Positions 35,281-49,100 of a DNA stretch of 64,000 bases are shown one piece after another. The notes under the pieces were generated by a model. That model was given only the letters and a program-made list of their open reading frames with translations. It did no database searches and had not been told where the DNA came from. Numbering within the stretch: position 1 is the stretch's first letter; every line of letters begins with the position of its first letter. The translations under genes and the position numbers were made by a program. The stretch comes from Telmatherina bonti. Taxonomy: Eukaryota > Chordata > Actinopteri > Atheriniformes > Telmatherinidae. Location: contig OW121825.1 in the NCBI GenBank assembly GCA_933228915.1, positions 1 to 64,000 on the forward strand. The letters are read 5' to 3'.

Positions 35281-38200
35281 ATGAAACAGGAAGTACCTGT
35301 GACCAAGCCATGGAACCAAGGCATGTGTGATTTAAAGTTGTGTTATTTCTTCTAATAGAAGATTTAGTTTAGGAAGGGCAGGCCTTCAAAGTTTTATGTC
35401 TCATTAACAAAGACTTATTGCTAAAACTCCCACATAAAACAACATATCAGCACAGGAATCGACACATTTGATGCCAGTCCCATGATGAACAAAATATACA
35501 ATGCAATAATATGACTATGAACTAGCCCCACCCCTTGGCAACAACAAGTGTCTGATATCATGAACCAGGAAGTACCTGTAACAAAGCCATGAAATTGTTG
35601 ATCTTCACCACACTTGCCATGACTCATGAAAGTTATGTCCTTAATAGAGTAAAATTAAAATATAGTGGAGAAGATAGTAAATGGCTCCATAGCGCCCCCT
35701 ACAATATTTCAATCAATCAGCCCCGCCCATTACATTGACTGACATGGATCAAATTCAGCACACTTGTAGACCATTCCAGTACCTTCAAAAAAGTCTCTTG
35801 GACATATGGGCTAAATCAAACAGGAAGTCGGCCATTTTGAAAAAGGTGCCATTTTTGGGGTCATTTCTGTCATTTTCTTTGTCATGCATTTTGAGAAGTT
35901 CCTTCTAAGAATTTTATCTAACTTTAACCCAAATGAGTCAGGATGCTCAAGAGGCATGTGTGATTAAAAGTTGTGTTATTTCTTTTAATAGGGGATATCA
36001 TTTAGGAGAGGTGGGGCAGCAAAGCAGATGTGATGCAATGAAAAGGAAAACTGACATAACTCCCACAAAAACCAACCAACCTGCACCAAATTTGCTAATG
36101 ATGATGTCAGTCCTATCCTTCACATTTCTGCATGTCAATAATTAGATTATTAGTTAGCCCCGCCCCTTGGTGACAGGAACTGACCGTTCATAAGGCCTAA
36201 ATGGCCTGAAGTGCAGTCTGGCTGCACTTTAGGTTGAGAGAGACATGGGAAGGATGTTGCCAGGGGAGGCGGTGGCATTATGCCGAGCGGCGCCATGGTG
36301 CGAGGGCCTATATCACCGCTTGCGGTTTTAATTATTATTATTATTATTATTTTTATTCGGACACTTCGCGTGCTTTTTTGGAGGCCTGAACGTGCTCGAA
36401 AACTCACCAAATTTTGCGTACCCCCCCAAGGGAATACGAAAAATTTGATATTTTGAGGTGCTCCAGAATGTTTGGGCGAAACTGAATGAGAGCGCCACCT
36501 ATTTTAGGTGCCCCGCCACTGCATGTCGTTAATATTTATGAAAATTCATACACATGATCTACATGACAGGGCGAACAAAAAATCCTCTTAATGTCATGGT
36601 GAAATGCCGACAGGAAGGCGGCCATTTTAGGTCAAAATCAATATTTTGGCGTTTTAGCACCTCGCATTTTAACGAACTCGTCCTAGAGCTTTTATCCCAC
36701 TGAGCCACAAATTGCTCAGGATGTTCAGGAGGCATGTGTGATTAAATGTTGTGTTATTTCTTCTAATAGGAGACTTAGTTTACGAGGGGCGGGGCCTCAA
36801 AGTTTGATGTCTCGCCATGAAAAATTAAACGGCTATAACTCCCACATAAAGCAACATTTCTGCACCAAATTTGCTAGATATGATGGCAGTCCCCTCCTAC
36901 AGAGTTCTATATGCCAATATTTTGATTATGAAATAGCCACGCCCCCTGGAGGTCAAAAGTGTTGTTTTTTGCTCACACACCCATAACTCTGGCTTGGTGG
37001 ACACCACATGGCCCAAATTCACTCAGGCATCACAAAACATGTTGGTGAAGAGATCTGGTAAAGGACGTTGCTCTACGCTGCACGGCGTGCCCGTGACTCC
37101 ATGGCAAAGTTGCATGCGGCGGCGTGACATCATAAATCACTATAAAATTGTCAATTTTGATCTGATCACCCTAAAACTTATAGGGATTAATAAGGGATCA
37201 GTCCTGAACAGATTAATGTGACCATTGCTGGTGTAGACCTAAGCCCCGCCCACTTACAACAGGAAGTGGTTTTTTCCACATTTGAGGGTCATGCTTCTAA
37301 GCAAATGGTCCCAAACACTTGAGACTCCTCCAAAACATGTCAAACCCTTTCATGATGCCACAATAAAAACCTCAAGTCGCTACGCTAAATGGGACATGGC
37401 GAATGGCGATCCAACGCCATGAAACAGGAAGTACCTGTGACCAAGCCATGGAACCTTGGACCGCCACCATACTTGCCATGACTGATGACAGTAAGGCCCT
37501 GAACTAAGCCCCATTGAAACATTATGGAATAAATGGAGCATGTCTCCATAGCGCCCCCTACAAAATTTCAATCAATCAGCCCCGCCCACTACATGGACCG
37601 ACATGGATGAAATTCAGCACAGTTGGAGAACCTTCCAGTACCTTCAAAAAAGTCTCTTGGACATATGGGCTAAATTCAACAGGAAGTCGGCCATTTTGAA
37701 AAAGGTGCCATTTTTGGGGTCATTTCTTTGCCATGCATTTTAAACAACTCCTCCTAGGGATATTGTCCAACTGACACCCAACTTGCACAGGATGCTCAGG
37801 AGGCATGTGTGATGTAAAGTTGTGTTATTTCTTCTAATAGAAGATTTAGTTTAGGAGGGGCGGGCCCTCAAAGTTTGATGTCTCATTAACAAAGACTTAT
37901 TGCTAAAACTCCCACATAAAAAAACATATCTGCACAGGAATCACCACATTTGATGCCAGTCCCATGATGAACAAAATATACAATGCAATAATATGACTAT
38001 GAACTAGCCCCACCCCTTGGCAACAACATGTGTCTGATATCGTGAACCAGGAAGTACCTGTAACAAAGCCATGAAACCTTTGATCTTCACCATACTTGCC
38101 ATGAGTCATGACAGTTATGTCCTTAATAGAGTAAAATTACAATATAGTGGAAAAGATAGTAAATGGCTCCATAGCGCCCCCTCCAATATTTCAATCAATC

Positions 38201-38562
38201 AGCCCCGCCCACTACATTGATCGACATGGATCAAATTCAGCACACTTGTAGCCCCTTCCTGTACCTTCAAAAAAGTCTCTTGGACATATGGGCTAAATCA
38301 AACAGGAAGTCAGCCATGTTGAAAAAGGTGCCATTTTTGGGGTCATTTCTGTCATTTTCTTTGCCATGCATTTTGAGAAGTTCCTCCTAAGAATTTTCTC
38401 CAACTGTAACCCAAATGAGTCAGGATGCTCAAGCTGCATATCTGATTAAAAGTTGTGTTATTTCTTTTAATAGGGGATATCGTTTAGGAGAGGCGGGGCA
38501 GCAAAGCAGATGTGATCCAATGAAAAGGAAAACTGACATAACTCCCACAAAAAACAACCAAC
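35281..38562. repeat. Satellite-like array between blocks 1 and 2
   Basis: It opens with 'atgaaacaggaagtacctgtgacc' and a partial unit with an internal deletion at about 35319. Unit starts are at about 35661 and 38141 (2480 bp apart). It ends at the recurrent breakpoint at about 38562. Sequence and sub-monomer order match 5708-17236. Confidence 0.9.
36331..36351. repeat. (TTA)n microsatellite in satellite unit
   Basis: TTA repeats after 'gcggtttta', without the TAGGCC hairpin module. Confidence 0.75.
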
Positions 38563-39342
38563 CATATTTATAGACATGTATGTACAGATGAACATGCAGG
38601 TCCATCTGAAGGAATTATTAATTATGTGAATCAGTTTCATATGTGTTTTATTGTTTAGAAGCAGACTGATTGCTCTTTGATTTATAGACATTTGTTCGGA
38701 TTCTTGGATAGAGTGGTATTGGATCAGCTCTGTTGATGGATTGATTAAAACATCCAGTGCGGCTAATACTTACAACAATAAGTTACTGAAAACTATATTT
38801 ATGTAAATGATGTTAACAGTTTTTAACAAATGTCACAGGCATGTTAATAAGCATAATGAATTAAAACTAAACTTGAAGCATTTATGTATTATTCCTCCCT
38901 GTTGCTCTTTGTCTGTACTGTGGGGGATTACATGAAAAAGAAAAAATCTGAGGCTTTGGTTCTGAGAATGAGCAGCTAATTCTTGTTTTGAATAAAGTAA
39001 AAATAATATAACATCCATTTATGGAAAACTGGTGGGATTTTTTTTTCAATTTCATTAAACACTGTGGCATATTTGATCCACTTTTAGATTATTTTTTTTC
39101 AATGTATTGAAGCCAGAGTATGTAAGATTTCAAAGCGATTCTTTCCAACACTAGGTGGCAAACACCATGTAGTGAGCAAAACCACACAACTGCTACCTCT
39201 ACAAACCACCACAGGGCGGAAGTAGTGAGCTAAACTTGCTCCTCACCCCTCCCATCCTCTAAATACAGCGGAACCGTCACCGTCCACAAGACTCAAAGTT
39301 TATTTACAAACTGTGTGATGACATCCAGTATTTCAGCTCCAC
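38563..39342. other. Block 2, non-coding lead segment
   Basis: Nearly identical to 2995-3775 (block 0) and more diverged from 17237-18005 (block 1). No gene before 39343. Confidence 0.6.
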
Positions 39343-40772
39343 ATGAACCGGTAAGTAACTGTTAACACAACAGGCTCTTCGTCATGCTGAAAATGATACT
39401 CTCTTATGGTGTTTTTTTGCAAAGTAGTACGTAAAAATGACAATATCGCGTATGGAATAAACGGTGGTACTAAGAAGAGGCTAAGCTACGTGCTAAGCTA
39501 GCTATAGTTGTTAGGCTAATTCTAACTTTATTAATATTTCTGCATATATTCAGCTGATGTTAGACTGAATCAGCCTAACACAGGCAGTCAGACACTGACA
39601 TAATGCAGAATTTACATGTTTGAATGTTGTTACAGCGATGATCCGTGTACACACTTGTTTTCAGTGATGAATATGACATGTTAAGGTTGCCAGGAAGGCC
39701 GAGGCAGGGCTGGTGGACGGTCCGAGGACAAGCGGGTCAGTCTGAGGAAGACGAGCTGCAGCTTCCAGAGATGTGACTGGCTAGCTGTAGTACAGGTAAA
39801 ATGCAGTTTCATGTTCACTGTTTTGTCTCAAGATATTACTGATAAAAAACATTTATTACAGGAATTCCACAGTATTCCAATAACCAACAATGGTAAACGA
39901 GGCTGAAGTTAGCTTCCGATTCGCAATATGTGTAAAGGGCAATTCCACTGAATTTTTCGGAAACACCACATTAGACCAGGTCCTGACAAAAAACTACAAC
40001 ACTTGGACTCTTAAAACCTGGGTTAAAATATTCCACATACTATGCAGATTCAATAAAACATAGTGTCTGATTTGTGAAATCTTTATTCTATTTGTGAAAA
40101 TGCAAATAAGGGTCATTTCATGACTTTTTTGGCATCTGGACCACATTACATCAGGTCCTGACAAAAAACTAAAACACTTAGACTCTTCAAATGTGGGCTA
40201 AAATATTCCACATACTATACCAGTTTTTTGTCAGTACCTGGTCTAATGTGGTGGTGTTTCCAAAAAATTCAGTGTAATTGCCCTTTACACATATTGCAGC
40301 CATAAGCTGCGGATCGGAAGCTAACTTCAGCCTCGTCAATGGTAACTGTTTTATGTATTATTTGTTGTTGTAACATAAATGTAATTTTATATTTGAGCTT
40401 GTTACCTACTGCTCTGTCTTCCATATGTTACTTGTTGCTTTGGCATCCAGACATTAGTTTTAGATATTACAGTAATATATTAACTTAGTCTCTGAACAAA
40501 GTTGGTAGACACAGACCTTCACTAAAAAATCTGATCTTTCACTTTTCACTTTGTTTTCCATCAGTTAGTAAAATGTGGCTCTATTTATCTAACCAATCTT
40601 TTGTATAATTTTGCAGAGACGTCTTGATGACATAAATGTGAAGGACCTAAGAAGACTCACATCCCAGCTCCTCAGAAGGAAACAAGGCTTGATTCCCAGT
40701 TGCTGTGTGGCTACTGAAGAGCAGTTTCCTGATCTGCACAGACACAACATTGGTTTTGTTTTTGGTGTTTGA
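39343..40772 (+). pseudogene. Block 2 copy of the small 3-exon gene, broken by the same 14-bp deletion
   Basis: Exon remnants are 39343-39350, 39665-39795 and 40617-40772, with intact splice signals. The 14-nt deletion in exon 2 puts a TGA at 39774-39776, as in block 0. Intron 2 carries the 440-bp MITE (39897-40336). The lesions shared with block 0, and their absence from block 1, show that blocks 0 and 2 descend from one already broken copy. Confidence 0.7.
39897..40336. mobile_element. 440-bp MITE with 9-bp TSD, block 2 copy
   Basis: Same element, same insertion site and same TSD (CAATGGTAA at 39888-39896 and 40337-40345) as 4331-4770. It was copied with the block and is not an independent insertion. 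Confidence 0.85.
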
Positions 40773-41667
40773 TTCTTTTTTTTTTTTTCTAGTAAACCAC
40801 AATTTAATAGCATTTCTGTGGAATCTATTGTTTACATGTTCGTTGATTGTATTGTTTCTTACTTATAACTTTGTGTTACTAATTAAGTAATTTGAGCTAC
40901 TTTGTACACTTTGAAGCGTTTTTAAAATAAAGAAATTTAAATGCTTTTCCCCATTTATTCAATACATTCAAGTCATCTAAATAACTGCAGTAGGATGTGA
41001 TCATACAGGAACAAGATAAAAGTTTATTACAATTTATGACTGTAATAAATACAGATCTAACAGTGTATAAACACAGCACAAATCCCACAGAGAAAAGTCT
41101 ATGATCCACAAACAGAAGACACAACTATATACAAAAGATGTGAAGTTTAGATTCCACAATAGAAGGTCAATAATTCCTGTTCATGTTTTATGTGTTGCAC
41201 CCTCGCTGCTGACTTCATACACATTTGTAAACTTTTTTGTTCATTACACTTATGGAAATAATTATAAGATGCAGTAAGGGGGTTGAGGGGGTTGATCTTT
41301 GCTTTTTGAAAACCTTGACAGTAACCTTTAGCTTTTAGTGGAGCAGATCAGTCTAGGATGGAAATTGGCTCCAAATCTGAGAGCATATACCCAGTGGGGA
41401 AATTTAGATTACTTCCTCTGGGTTGGGATCAGGTCCTGTTTCAATTGTGGGACTTGTGACACTGAGTCTTCATAATAGAGGAGGAACAAAGCAGAAGGTT
41501 GACAGGTGAACTAATGCAGCATTTGTTGTGATGTGGATTTTGCATTTGCTTTGCACTGGGTGTTGATCGTCATTGTAGGTCAGACAACATCCTGACACAG
41601 AGAGAAGATTGGTGTTGAATTCTGGACCTGATGAAGGACACAGTAAAGTAGTTTGTTGGACACAACA
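40773..41667. other. Block 2, 3' flank of pseudogene
   Basis: Matches block 0 up to about 41275, where block 0 breaks, and block 1 throughout with small indels. No gene seen. Confidence 0.6.
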
Positions 41668-42030
41668 TTCAATTCAATTCAACTTTATTTATATAGCGTC
41701 AAATCACTGCAATGCCATCTCAAGACGCTTTACAGACAGAGAAGAAAACATAATGAAAGCCAATTCATAACAGCCTATATAAGGAAACCAACAGATTGAG
41801 TTGAGTCCAACTCAATCTCCCATCCTGAGCAAGCACACTGGCAACAGTGGGAAGGAAAAAACTCCCTTTTAACAGGAAGGAAACCTCCGGCAGAACCCGG
41901 CTCAGGACAGGCAGCCATCTGCCTCTGCTGTGTGGGGGGAAGAGGACAGAAAGACAACAGACAACAGGAACTGCTACTCCCGGCCAGGGAGACCTGCTGA
42001 GACAGGAGACATACATGTTAATGCTATAAA
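41668..42030. repeat. Common teleost interspersed repeat, block 2 copy
   Basis: Paralogue of 19914-20275 with the same head and end. It differs around 41800-41822, where a short stretch is rearranged ('tgagtccaactcaatctccc'). Confidence 0.7.
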
Positions 42031-42040
42031 GAGAAAAATG

Positions 42041-42390
42041 TCACTCCACAAAGAAGACATTTGCACCAAAACTGACATATATAATACCAGTTCCATGCTG
42101 AACATATGTGCATGTCCAGAATCATATTATGAATAAACTCTGCCCCTTGGTGACAAAAAGTTAGCAGTTGGTTATCCTCCTCAGTAAATAATCCCAAACA
42201 TTTTAAACTACTCCAGAGCATGTAAAACCATTTTATGAAGTTACAATAAAAATCTGACATTACAAGGGTAAATGTTACAATGGTGAATGGCATTCTGACA
42301 CCATGAAACAGGAAGTACTAGTAACTAACAAAGTAACACCCATGTGTACTATAACTGGCATGAACCAATACACCCATATCTCTAACTAAG
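42041..42390. repeat. Diverged satellite monomer, block 2
   Basis: Paralogue of 20280-20630. It keeps the same set of satellite anchors with the same divergence from the array, so the divergence predates the block duplication. Confidence 0.7.
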
Positions 42391-43194
42391 TTTGAGATAT
42401 GCTGCTTCTACCTCATACTGTGTACTCCTTATATACACACATGATCAATGAATGTGTCTCTCACTGGTGGGTTCTGACTGTACTTGTAAATGTCCTGTAG
42501 TGGTCAGTAAGTTTGAGATATGGAAGACATTACTGAAGCCAACATTGCATGTATTTTAAATTTATACTCTGCCTACACCTGTTTGTATCCTTTGTAGAAA
42601 TACTTATTATAATATTACCATTTTATGACTACTGAAAGAGTTTAATACTTTACACCCCTATTTTACTTTATTCAAAAGTATTTATTTTTATGTCAATGTC
42701 AAGTGAAGCAGGGCACCGCAGGGAATTGAACCCCATCCCATTGCTGAGAGTACCATACCAGTGCCTTTTGCTTTTTTGTATGACATGACAAGGTAAAGCA
42801 AAACCTGCATCAAGAACAGCATATTTATCACCCAATGTCATTAATTTACAATTAATGATATGTTTTCTGGTACATAATTCCCAGCCATGTGTTGTATCAT
42901 AATTTCCAATTTATCATACAATGCTGTCTTAATGCAGGAAACGAAACCTTAACTTACTTCTCAAATGAACACTTAAAACGGAAGAAATGATTTCTTTCAA
43001 TTTATAGAAATGTATCTAGAAATGCAGAAATATTTTCTATACAATTATAAACTGTTCCCCAAATCATATAGAATTTGTTTTATTACAGTGTCAAAAACTT
43101 GTTCACAAATCTGTTCCCCATTTGCTCTTTTACTGATGTATGCAAGAGAATATTTCATCTTTCATTAAACAGCCACAGAACACTTCCCAACTAA
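42391..43194. other. Helentron 2 3' flank / probable 3' UTR
   Basis: Counterpart of 20631-21434, including the relic of the endonuclease 3' end (about 42415-42510) and the tRNA-like fragment at 42711-42765. No separate gene. Confidence 0.55.
42711..42765 (-). other. tRNA-like fragment with B-box, block 2 copy
   Basis: Identical in layout to 20957-21011. Too short for a functional tRNA. Confidence 0.3.
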
Positions 43195-46100
43195 CTACTT
43201 AAAAGTGCAAATTACTGCCTCATGATCACTGAAATAAGTTTGTAGCACAGCTGCTGTCACCTCATACTGTGTAGTCTTTACATAGACATGATCAATTAAT
43301 GTGCCTTTCTCAGTGGTGGGTTCTGACACTACTTGTAAATATCCTCTAGTAGTCACAAATTGTGAAATTGTTGATGATTTTAAAATATCATCATTGAAAT
43401 CTCCCATCACTACAATGGTTTTATCTAGTGGATGGAGCCAATCAAGAATCTCACCTAGATGTTTTTTAAACAAGGAAAGAGGATAAGAAGGTGGTCGGTA
43501 AACAATGATCACTATGATGTTATAACTAACAAATTCATATGCTAAACATTCAATGTTGACATCTGGTACACTCAAAAGGTTACATATCGTACCATTAGCA
43601 CAATAGATGCCAACACCGCCATGCTGCTGCTGTTGTAATGCCTTCAGTATTGGATGACTGCCAGTGTATGATGAACTTCTTGGAGAGTTGTGGAAACTGA
43701 AACCAGCAATCTTCACTGCTTCTAATGGGACAGCTGCAGGTAGCCATGTTTCTGTCACAGCAATACAGTTAAGCTGTAATTGTTGTGTACATGAAGCCAA
43801 ATCTGACACATGATGAACCAAGGATTGCACATTCATTAGAAATAGACTGAAGGTTTGTTGATGAATTTGGTATCTTGGTATGGTTTCTACCACAAAGGGT
43901 GGCATATTCTTAATAGCATCTTTGACATCTTCCCTACAATATATTTTTGTCTCATCAAAATCTTGAATGACTAACCCAGGCAAAGTTCTGACGCGACTTA
44001 ATGCAACATATGCTTGACCAGCTGCAAATATCTTTTTCAAAGAAACCACAGAGCGATCAACACTAATACCTTGTACTTTATGAACGGTACAGGCCCAGGC
44101 TAATTTCAGTGGAAATTGTCTGCGCAATCCACCCTTACTTGTTGCCCTCTCTTCTTCTGGCTCAATAGCAGTGGAACCTGCTAAATCTAATGAAGACATT
44201 TGCTGTCTTCTCCTCCTTTGTGCACCTACACGACTGTCATCAAATTTGATGTATATTTTCTGAGGAAACTTGTTCTTTATGGAAATGACTATGTCTGTAA
44301 CAATGCCACAAACACCATTAACTAAGCCATCTTCAATGTCCACGTTTTTGCACAACATTACACGTGCATTTTTACCTAAACACAACGTGTCTGATAAGCA
44401 TGTGTTTGTTGCTTTGGTATGATGACCATCTAACAATCTCAGCTTGCCGGTTTTCCTATCATTAACATAATCCTGTGCCTTAATTTCTACATAGTCGGGA
44501 CAAATTCTGATCAACTCTTTTAAATTGTGCTCATTTACTTGTCGATTTGTTGCAAATATATGCAAGGCTGAGCTGACCTCACCAGTATCACAGTTTTTTA
44601 ATATTTCCACATCACTGTCCAACATGGATGTCCCCTTTGAATGAGTTCTAACCCGATTCAACAACTCAGCAAACGTATTATCTTTCTGTCGAACTATTTT
44701 TGTTAATTCTGCTACCTTGAATAAAGGAGACCACAAAGTATTTTGTGCTCCGTCAACATATAGAGGTTTACCTTTTACTGGAGGCAACTGGAAAAAATCT
44801 CCGACTGCAATCACACTAACATTTCCAAATGGTGCAAAATTACCAGTTTGTTTTATTTGTCTCAACCTACCATGAATGTATGAGAATAGATTTTGATCTA
44901 CCATGGAAATCTCGTCTATTATCAAAAGCTGTAAATCACTATATTTTGTACGTAAAGAATTAAGCTTTTCTTCACCTAAAGGAGTGTATGGTAAGCGCAC
45001 ATCTTTCCCAATACTGAATGTTGTATGAATTGTAGAAGCTTGCAAAGTATATGCAGCTATGCCTGTAGGAGCAGTCAATAACACACATATGCTGTCAGGA
45101 TGGCGACATCCTGGGGACAACAAACGCATGGCTTCATACTGAATTGCTTTTATTAGATGAGTTTTGCCAGTGCCTGCACCTCCTGTAATAAATACATGCA
45201 ATGGTTCAGGATTTCTGCCATTTATCTTAGCTAAACACCACTGTCTAACCTGATAAAACACAGACAACTGTTTGTCATTAAGTGACCTAAATAAGGCCAA
45301 AGCATCAGTTCTATTCATGATGTTATTTTTCTTCTCAACATTTCTGACCTGTTCATTACCACTTCCTAAATCTGGAATTTGTTCAGCCTCTTCTTCCACA
45401 ATCCTTTCATTGTCTTTCAGTTCTTCCAAACACTCCAGACGTTCCAACTCTTGGGCAGGACACAGTTCACACCAAGCATCTTCCACTACACCATTAATAT
45501 CGATTGTATTTTGAATATCTTCTAATTGCTTGGCTTCTGGTTCAAACACGGTTCTATTGAGATCCACAACTGCTTTCACTGACTGTCTAGATCCATCTGT
45601 AACCCTAACAGAACCACCATGATAAAATTCCTGAAAGGTTTCAAAGTTTGATGGCTTTAGTTCGATATCTAAACGATATGGCAGAAACAACTGAATTATG
45701 CTGTTGAAAAACTTTTCTGGATCCTTTGTTTCAGAAAAACGTGCATAACGTACAACGGCTGGCTGTGTTCGAGTACGTTTAGCTACATATCCAAAATTGT
45801 TCTGTAACTTGATTGCATTTTTACCCCTTTCATTTTGTGATAATACACGATATTCAGAAGCAAACTTTGCAAGACACATGTTATCAAACTCCTCATTATT
45901 TGGCCTGTTCTTGTATCGATCCACTAAACTAGTCATCCACATATGTTCTGTGTTAAAATTCTGTGATTTTGCTCTTTGCCTCAAAACACCCAACGGCAAA
46001 CTCATTTTAACACTATCCACTGTAGCAATAAATACAACCTTCCGGGAACACTCCTTTAGATGCATATTTGTCAACCTGTACACTGCCTCTTGTGCACTCA

Positions 46101-49100
46101 CATCTCTGTTATGCAAATAAACACTACCTAGACTTTTCAATGCCTCTCTTGCACTGAGATTATTTTCTCTGGAAGCTTCTCTTTGAGCATTTCCCAACAA
46201 CAACCCCATTTCACGTTCACTCTTGGACATGTAAGAAATAATATAAACAACACAAGCATATGCGTCAACACAATACTGGATATCTATATTTGCATTCCAA
46301 GCTTTTAAAAGTGGCCTGCTATATTGATTAATCCAGACTTCATTAACCTCCCTTTTCAAGACAACCTGGGTACTTCGACCACACCGTTTATATGCTGCTT
46401 CAAATAGCTCTTGAGTTAGACCCAAACTACTAAATAATTCTTTTACAGTAGTAAGAGGTCTATTTTCATCTAAAACAACTTCTTTGAGTTTGGTCAAAAT
46501 TTCTTTAGCAGTCTCACTGTTCATTTTGTCATTTGTTTTCTCTTTCTTACATGTACACTGAATGACTTCATCTGTTTTGTTTTTCTTACATTTACAGGAC
46601 TCCTCTTCTGAATTTTGCCCTCGAGATATAAATGTTCGGACAGATGCTGGTCTAGGAAAATTGAAACGACAAACTGTTTTCTTCTTTTTGCATGTTTTGG
46701 AATGCCGCTTTGAATGTTGTTGTACAGATGTAACTACTTCAAATAGTTTGTCATCTTCTGGTGGCAATTCACAAGTTACATATCTATCTATGAAGTTAAC
46801 CACCTCTTCATCTGAGTTTTTATCAATAAAAGGTGCATTTTTAACCCAAAATAGAGCATGCACGTGAGGACTGCCACGCTGCTGAAATTCTATACGATAA
46901 TAGTAATCTGTGATTTCACCAATGGGATGGGACGGAGACATCAGAACCTCTCTCAAAAAGCAATGCCAGCGAAAATCAAACATTCGAGCCGCAGTAACAG
47001 GATTCCGTCGCAGGAGTTCACATCTGTCTGCCCACTCTAAATCTTCTACCGTCTGTGTCCTACCTTCCTGTTTTAAAATACTACTTAGAAGATTAGTCCA
47101 ACGCATATCAGCTGATGAAAATGAACAAAACCAAGTTGGTACACCAAGCTGACGAACACAAGCTAAAAGATCACGCTGTGCTGACTGCCAGAAAGCTGGT
47201 GTTCCTCTGATTGGTTTGAGAAAACGATAGCCATCATCAAACTCCAGAATATTTTTCAAAGAATCCTCATTATTTAACAAGTTTCCTAAATTCAGTGATG
47301 CACCACATTTTCCTTTACGTAACGCGATTGACACATTTGACAGCACCTGCTCTAACTCTGACATATATTGTGCAAAAAATATATATTCTGTATTCTGAGC
47401 AAATCTACCATCCGCAAGTAAAAGTCTGTTATTAAAATAACGCGACAATGTTAAACGCTGTGGCCTAATTTCATGATATGTGTTTAGTCCTGATGGAAAT
47501 AACACTGGAAAACATTTGGCTTCATTTGCATGATCTGAAAGCAATCTGACTGGGTTATTACCTTCTCCTGGAGCTATGTTCAAAATGCTATCAACATACT
47601 GATCAAGTGTTTCCTGACCAATATCAACAGGCATAAGACATGTATCCTGAAACATGCAATGCTGCTGCCGATCATGCAAAAGTTCATCACCTAAAAGTGA
47701 TTCATCACATTCAGTATTACCACTAATTTGCTCATCCAACATGTCACTGTCATCATCCCTAGTAAATTGGTTTATCCAAGCCTCATTAAACTCTATATTT
47801 GTAAAATGTATATTTTTTTGTTTTAAATACTGTAATGCTTGTTTTATATGCATAACATCAACAAACTGATACTCATAATGACCTTTGTATGTCAACTTGC
47901 GCTTTAATTTTACAGCCAATAAAGAACCTTCCATATTTGATCTTGGCAACAAGTTACACGTTTCTACCAGATTAGCCGGAATACATGTCACTGGACCATG
48001 AACACCATTTTGCCCACCTTTAGGTAAAGCTAGCATTTTCATAAATGGTATATGTAAAGCTATTAAATGTTGTTCCAAACTATTTAACTGTGATAATTCA
48101 GGAGGAATAGATTCAGGACGCAAGTTATTTGCTGCACATTCAGGGGGCATCTGCCCTTTACTTATCTTGTAATGACAGCTATAACAAATCCATAGCTTAC
48201 CCTGAGGCATTTCTAATAATGAACATGGCACTTTGCAATGTACGCCACATTTATGGAGATACTCATCACAAATACATTTCCCGGCAATGTCATCTACTAT
48301 TTTGTTCTTTTTATAACATTCCCTCTTGCAATTCAATACTTGGTGTTTGAACAGCAATCTGTTACAACAACTACAAACAAAATTAGGTCCCTCTTTAACT
48401 TTATCTAAAAACTTCTCAATAACAAAATCAATGTCCTGTAACTTTACTTTAGTTTCGTGTCTTTTCAGATTTACTAATTCTTTAACATGGGTTTTATGAC
48501 CAGGAGTCAAATGATATTTCACTTTACTAAGATTCTTGACTTTTTGTTGATGTGCCAGATTGTGTTGATATTTCACTTTACTAAGATTCTTGACTTTTTG
48601 TTGATGTTCCAGATTGTGTTGATATTTCACTTTACTAAGATTCTTGACTTTTTGTTGATGTTCCAGATTGTGTTGATATTTCACTTTACTAAGATTCTTG
48701 ACTTTTTGTTGATGTTCCAGATTATGTTGATATTTAACTTTGCTAAGATTCTTGACTTTTTGTTGATGTGCCAGATTGTGTTGATATTTCACTTTACTAA
48801 GATTCTTGACTTTTTGTTGATGTTCCAGATTGTGTTGATATTTCACTTTACTAAGATTCTTGACTTTTTGTTGATGTTCCAGATTGTGTTGATATTTCAC
48901 TTTACTAAGATTCTTGACTTTTTGTTGATGTTCCAGATTGTGTTGATATTTCACTTTACTAAGATTCTTGACTTTTTGTTGATGTTCCAGATTGTGTTGA
49001 TATTTCACTTTACTAAGATTCTTGACTTTTTGTTGATGTTCCAGATTGTCTTGATATTTCACTTTACTAAGATTCTTGACTTTTTGTTGATGTTCCAGAT

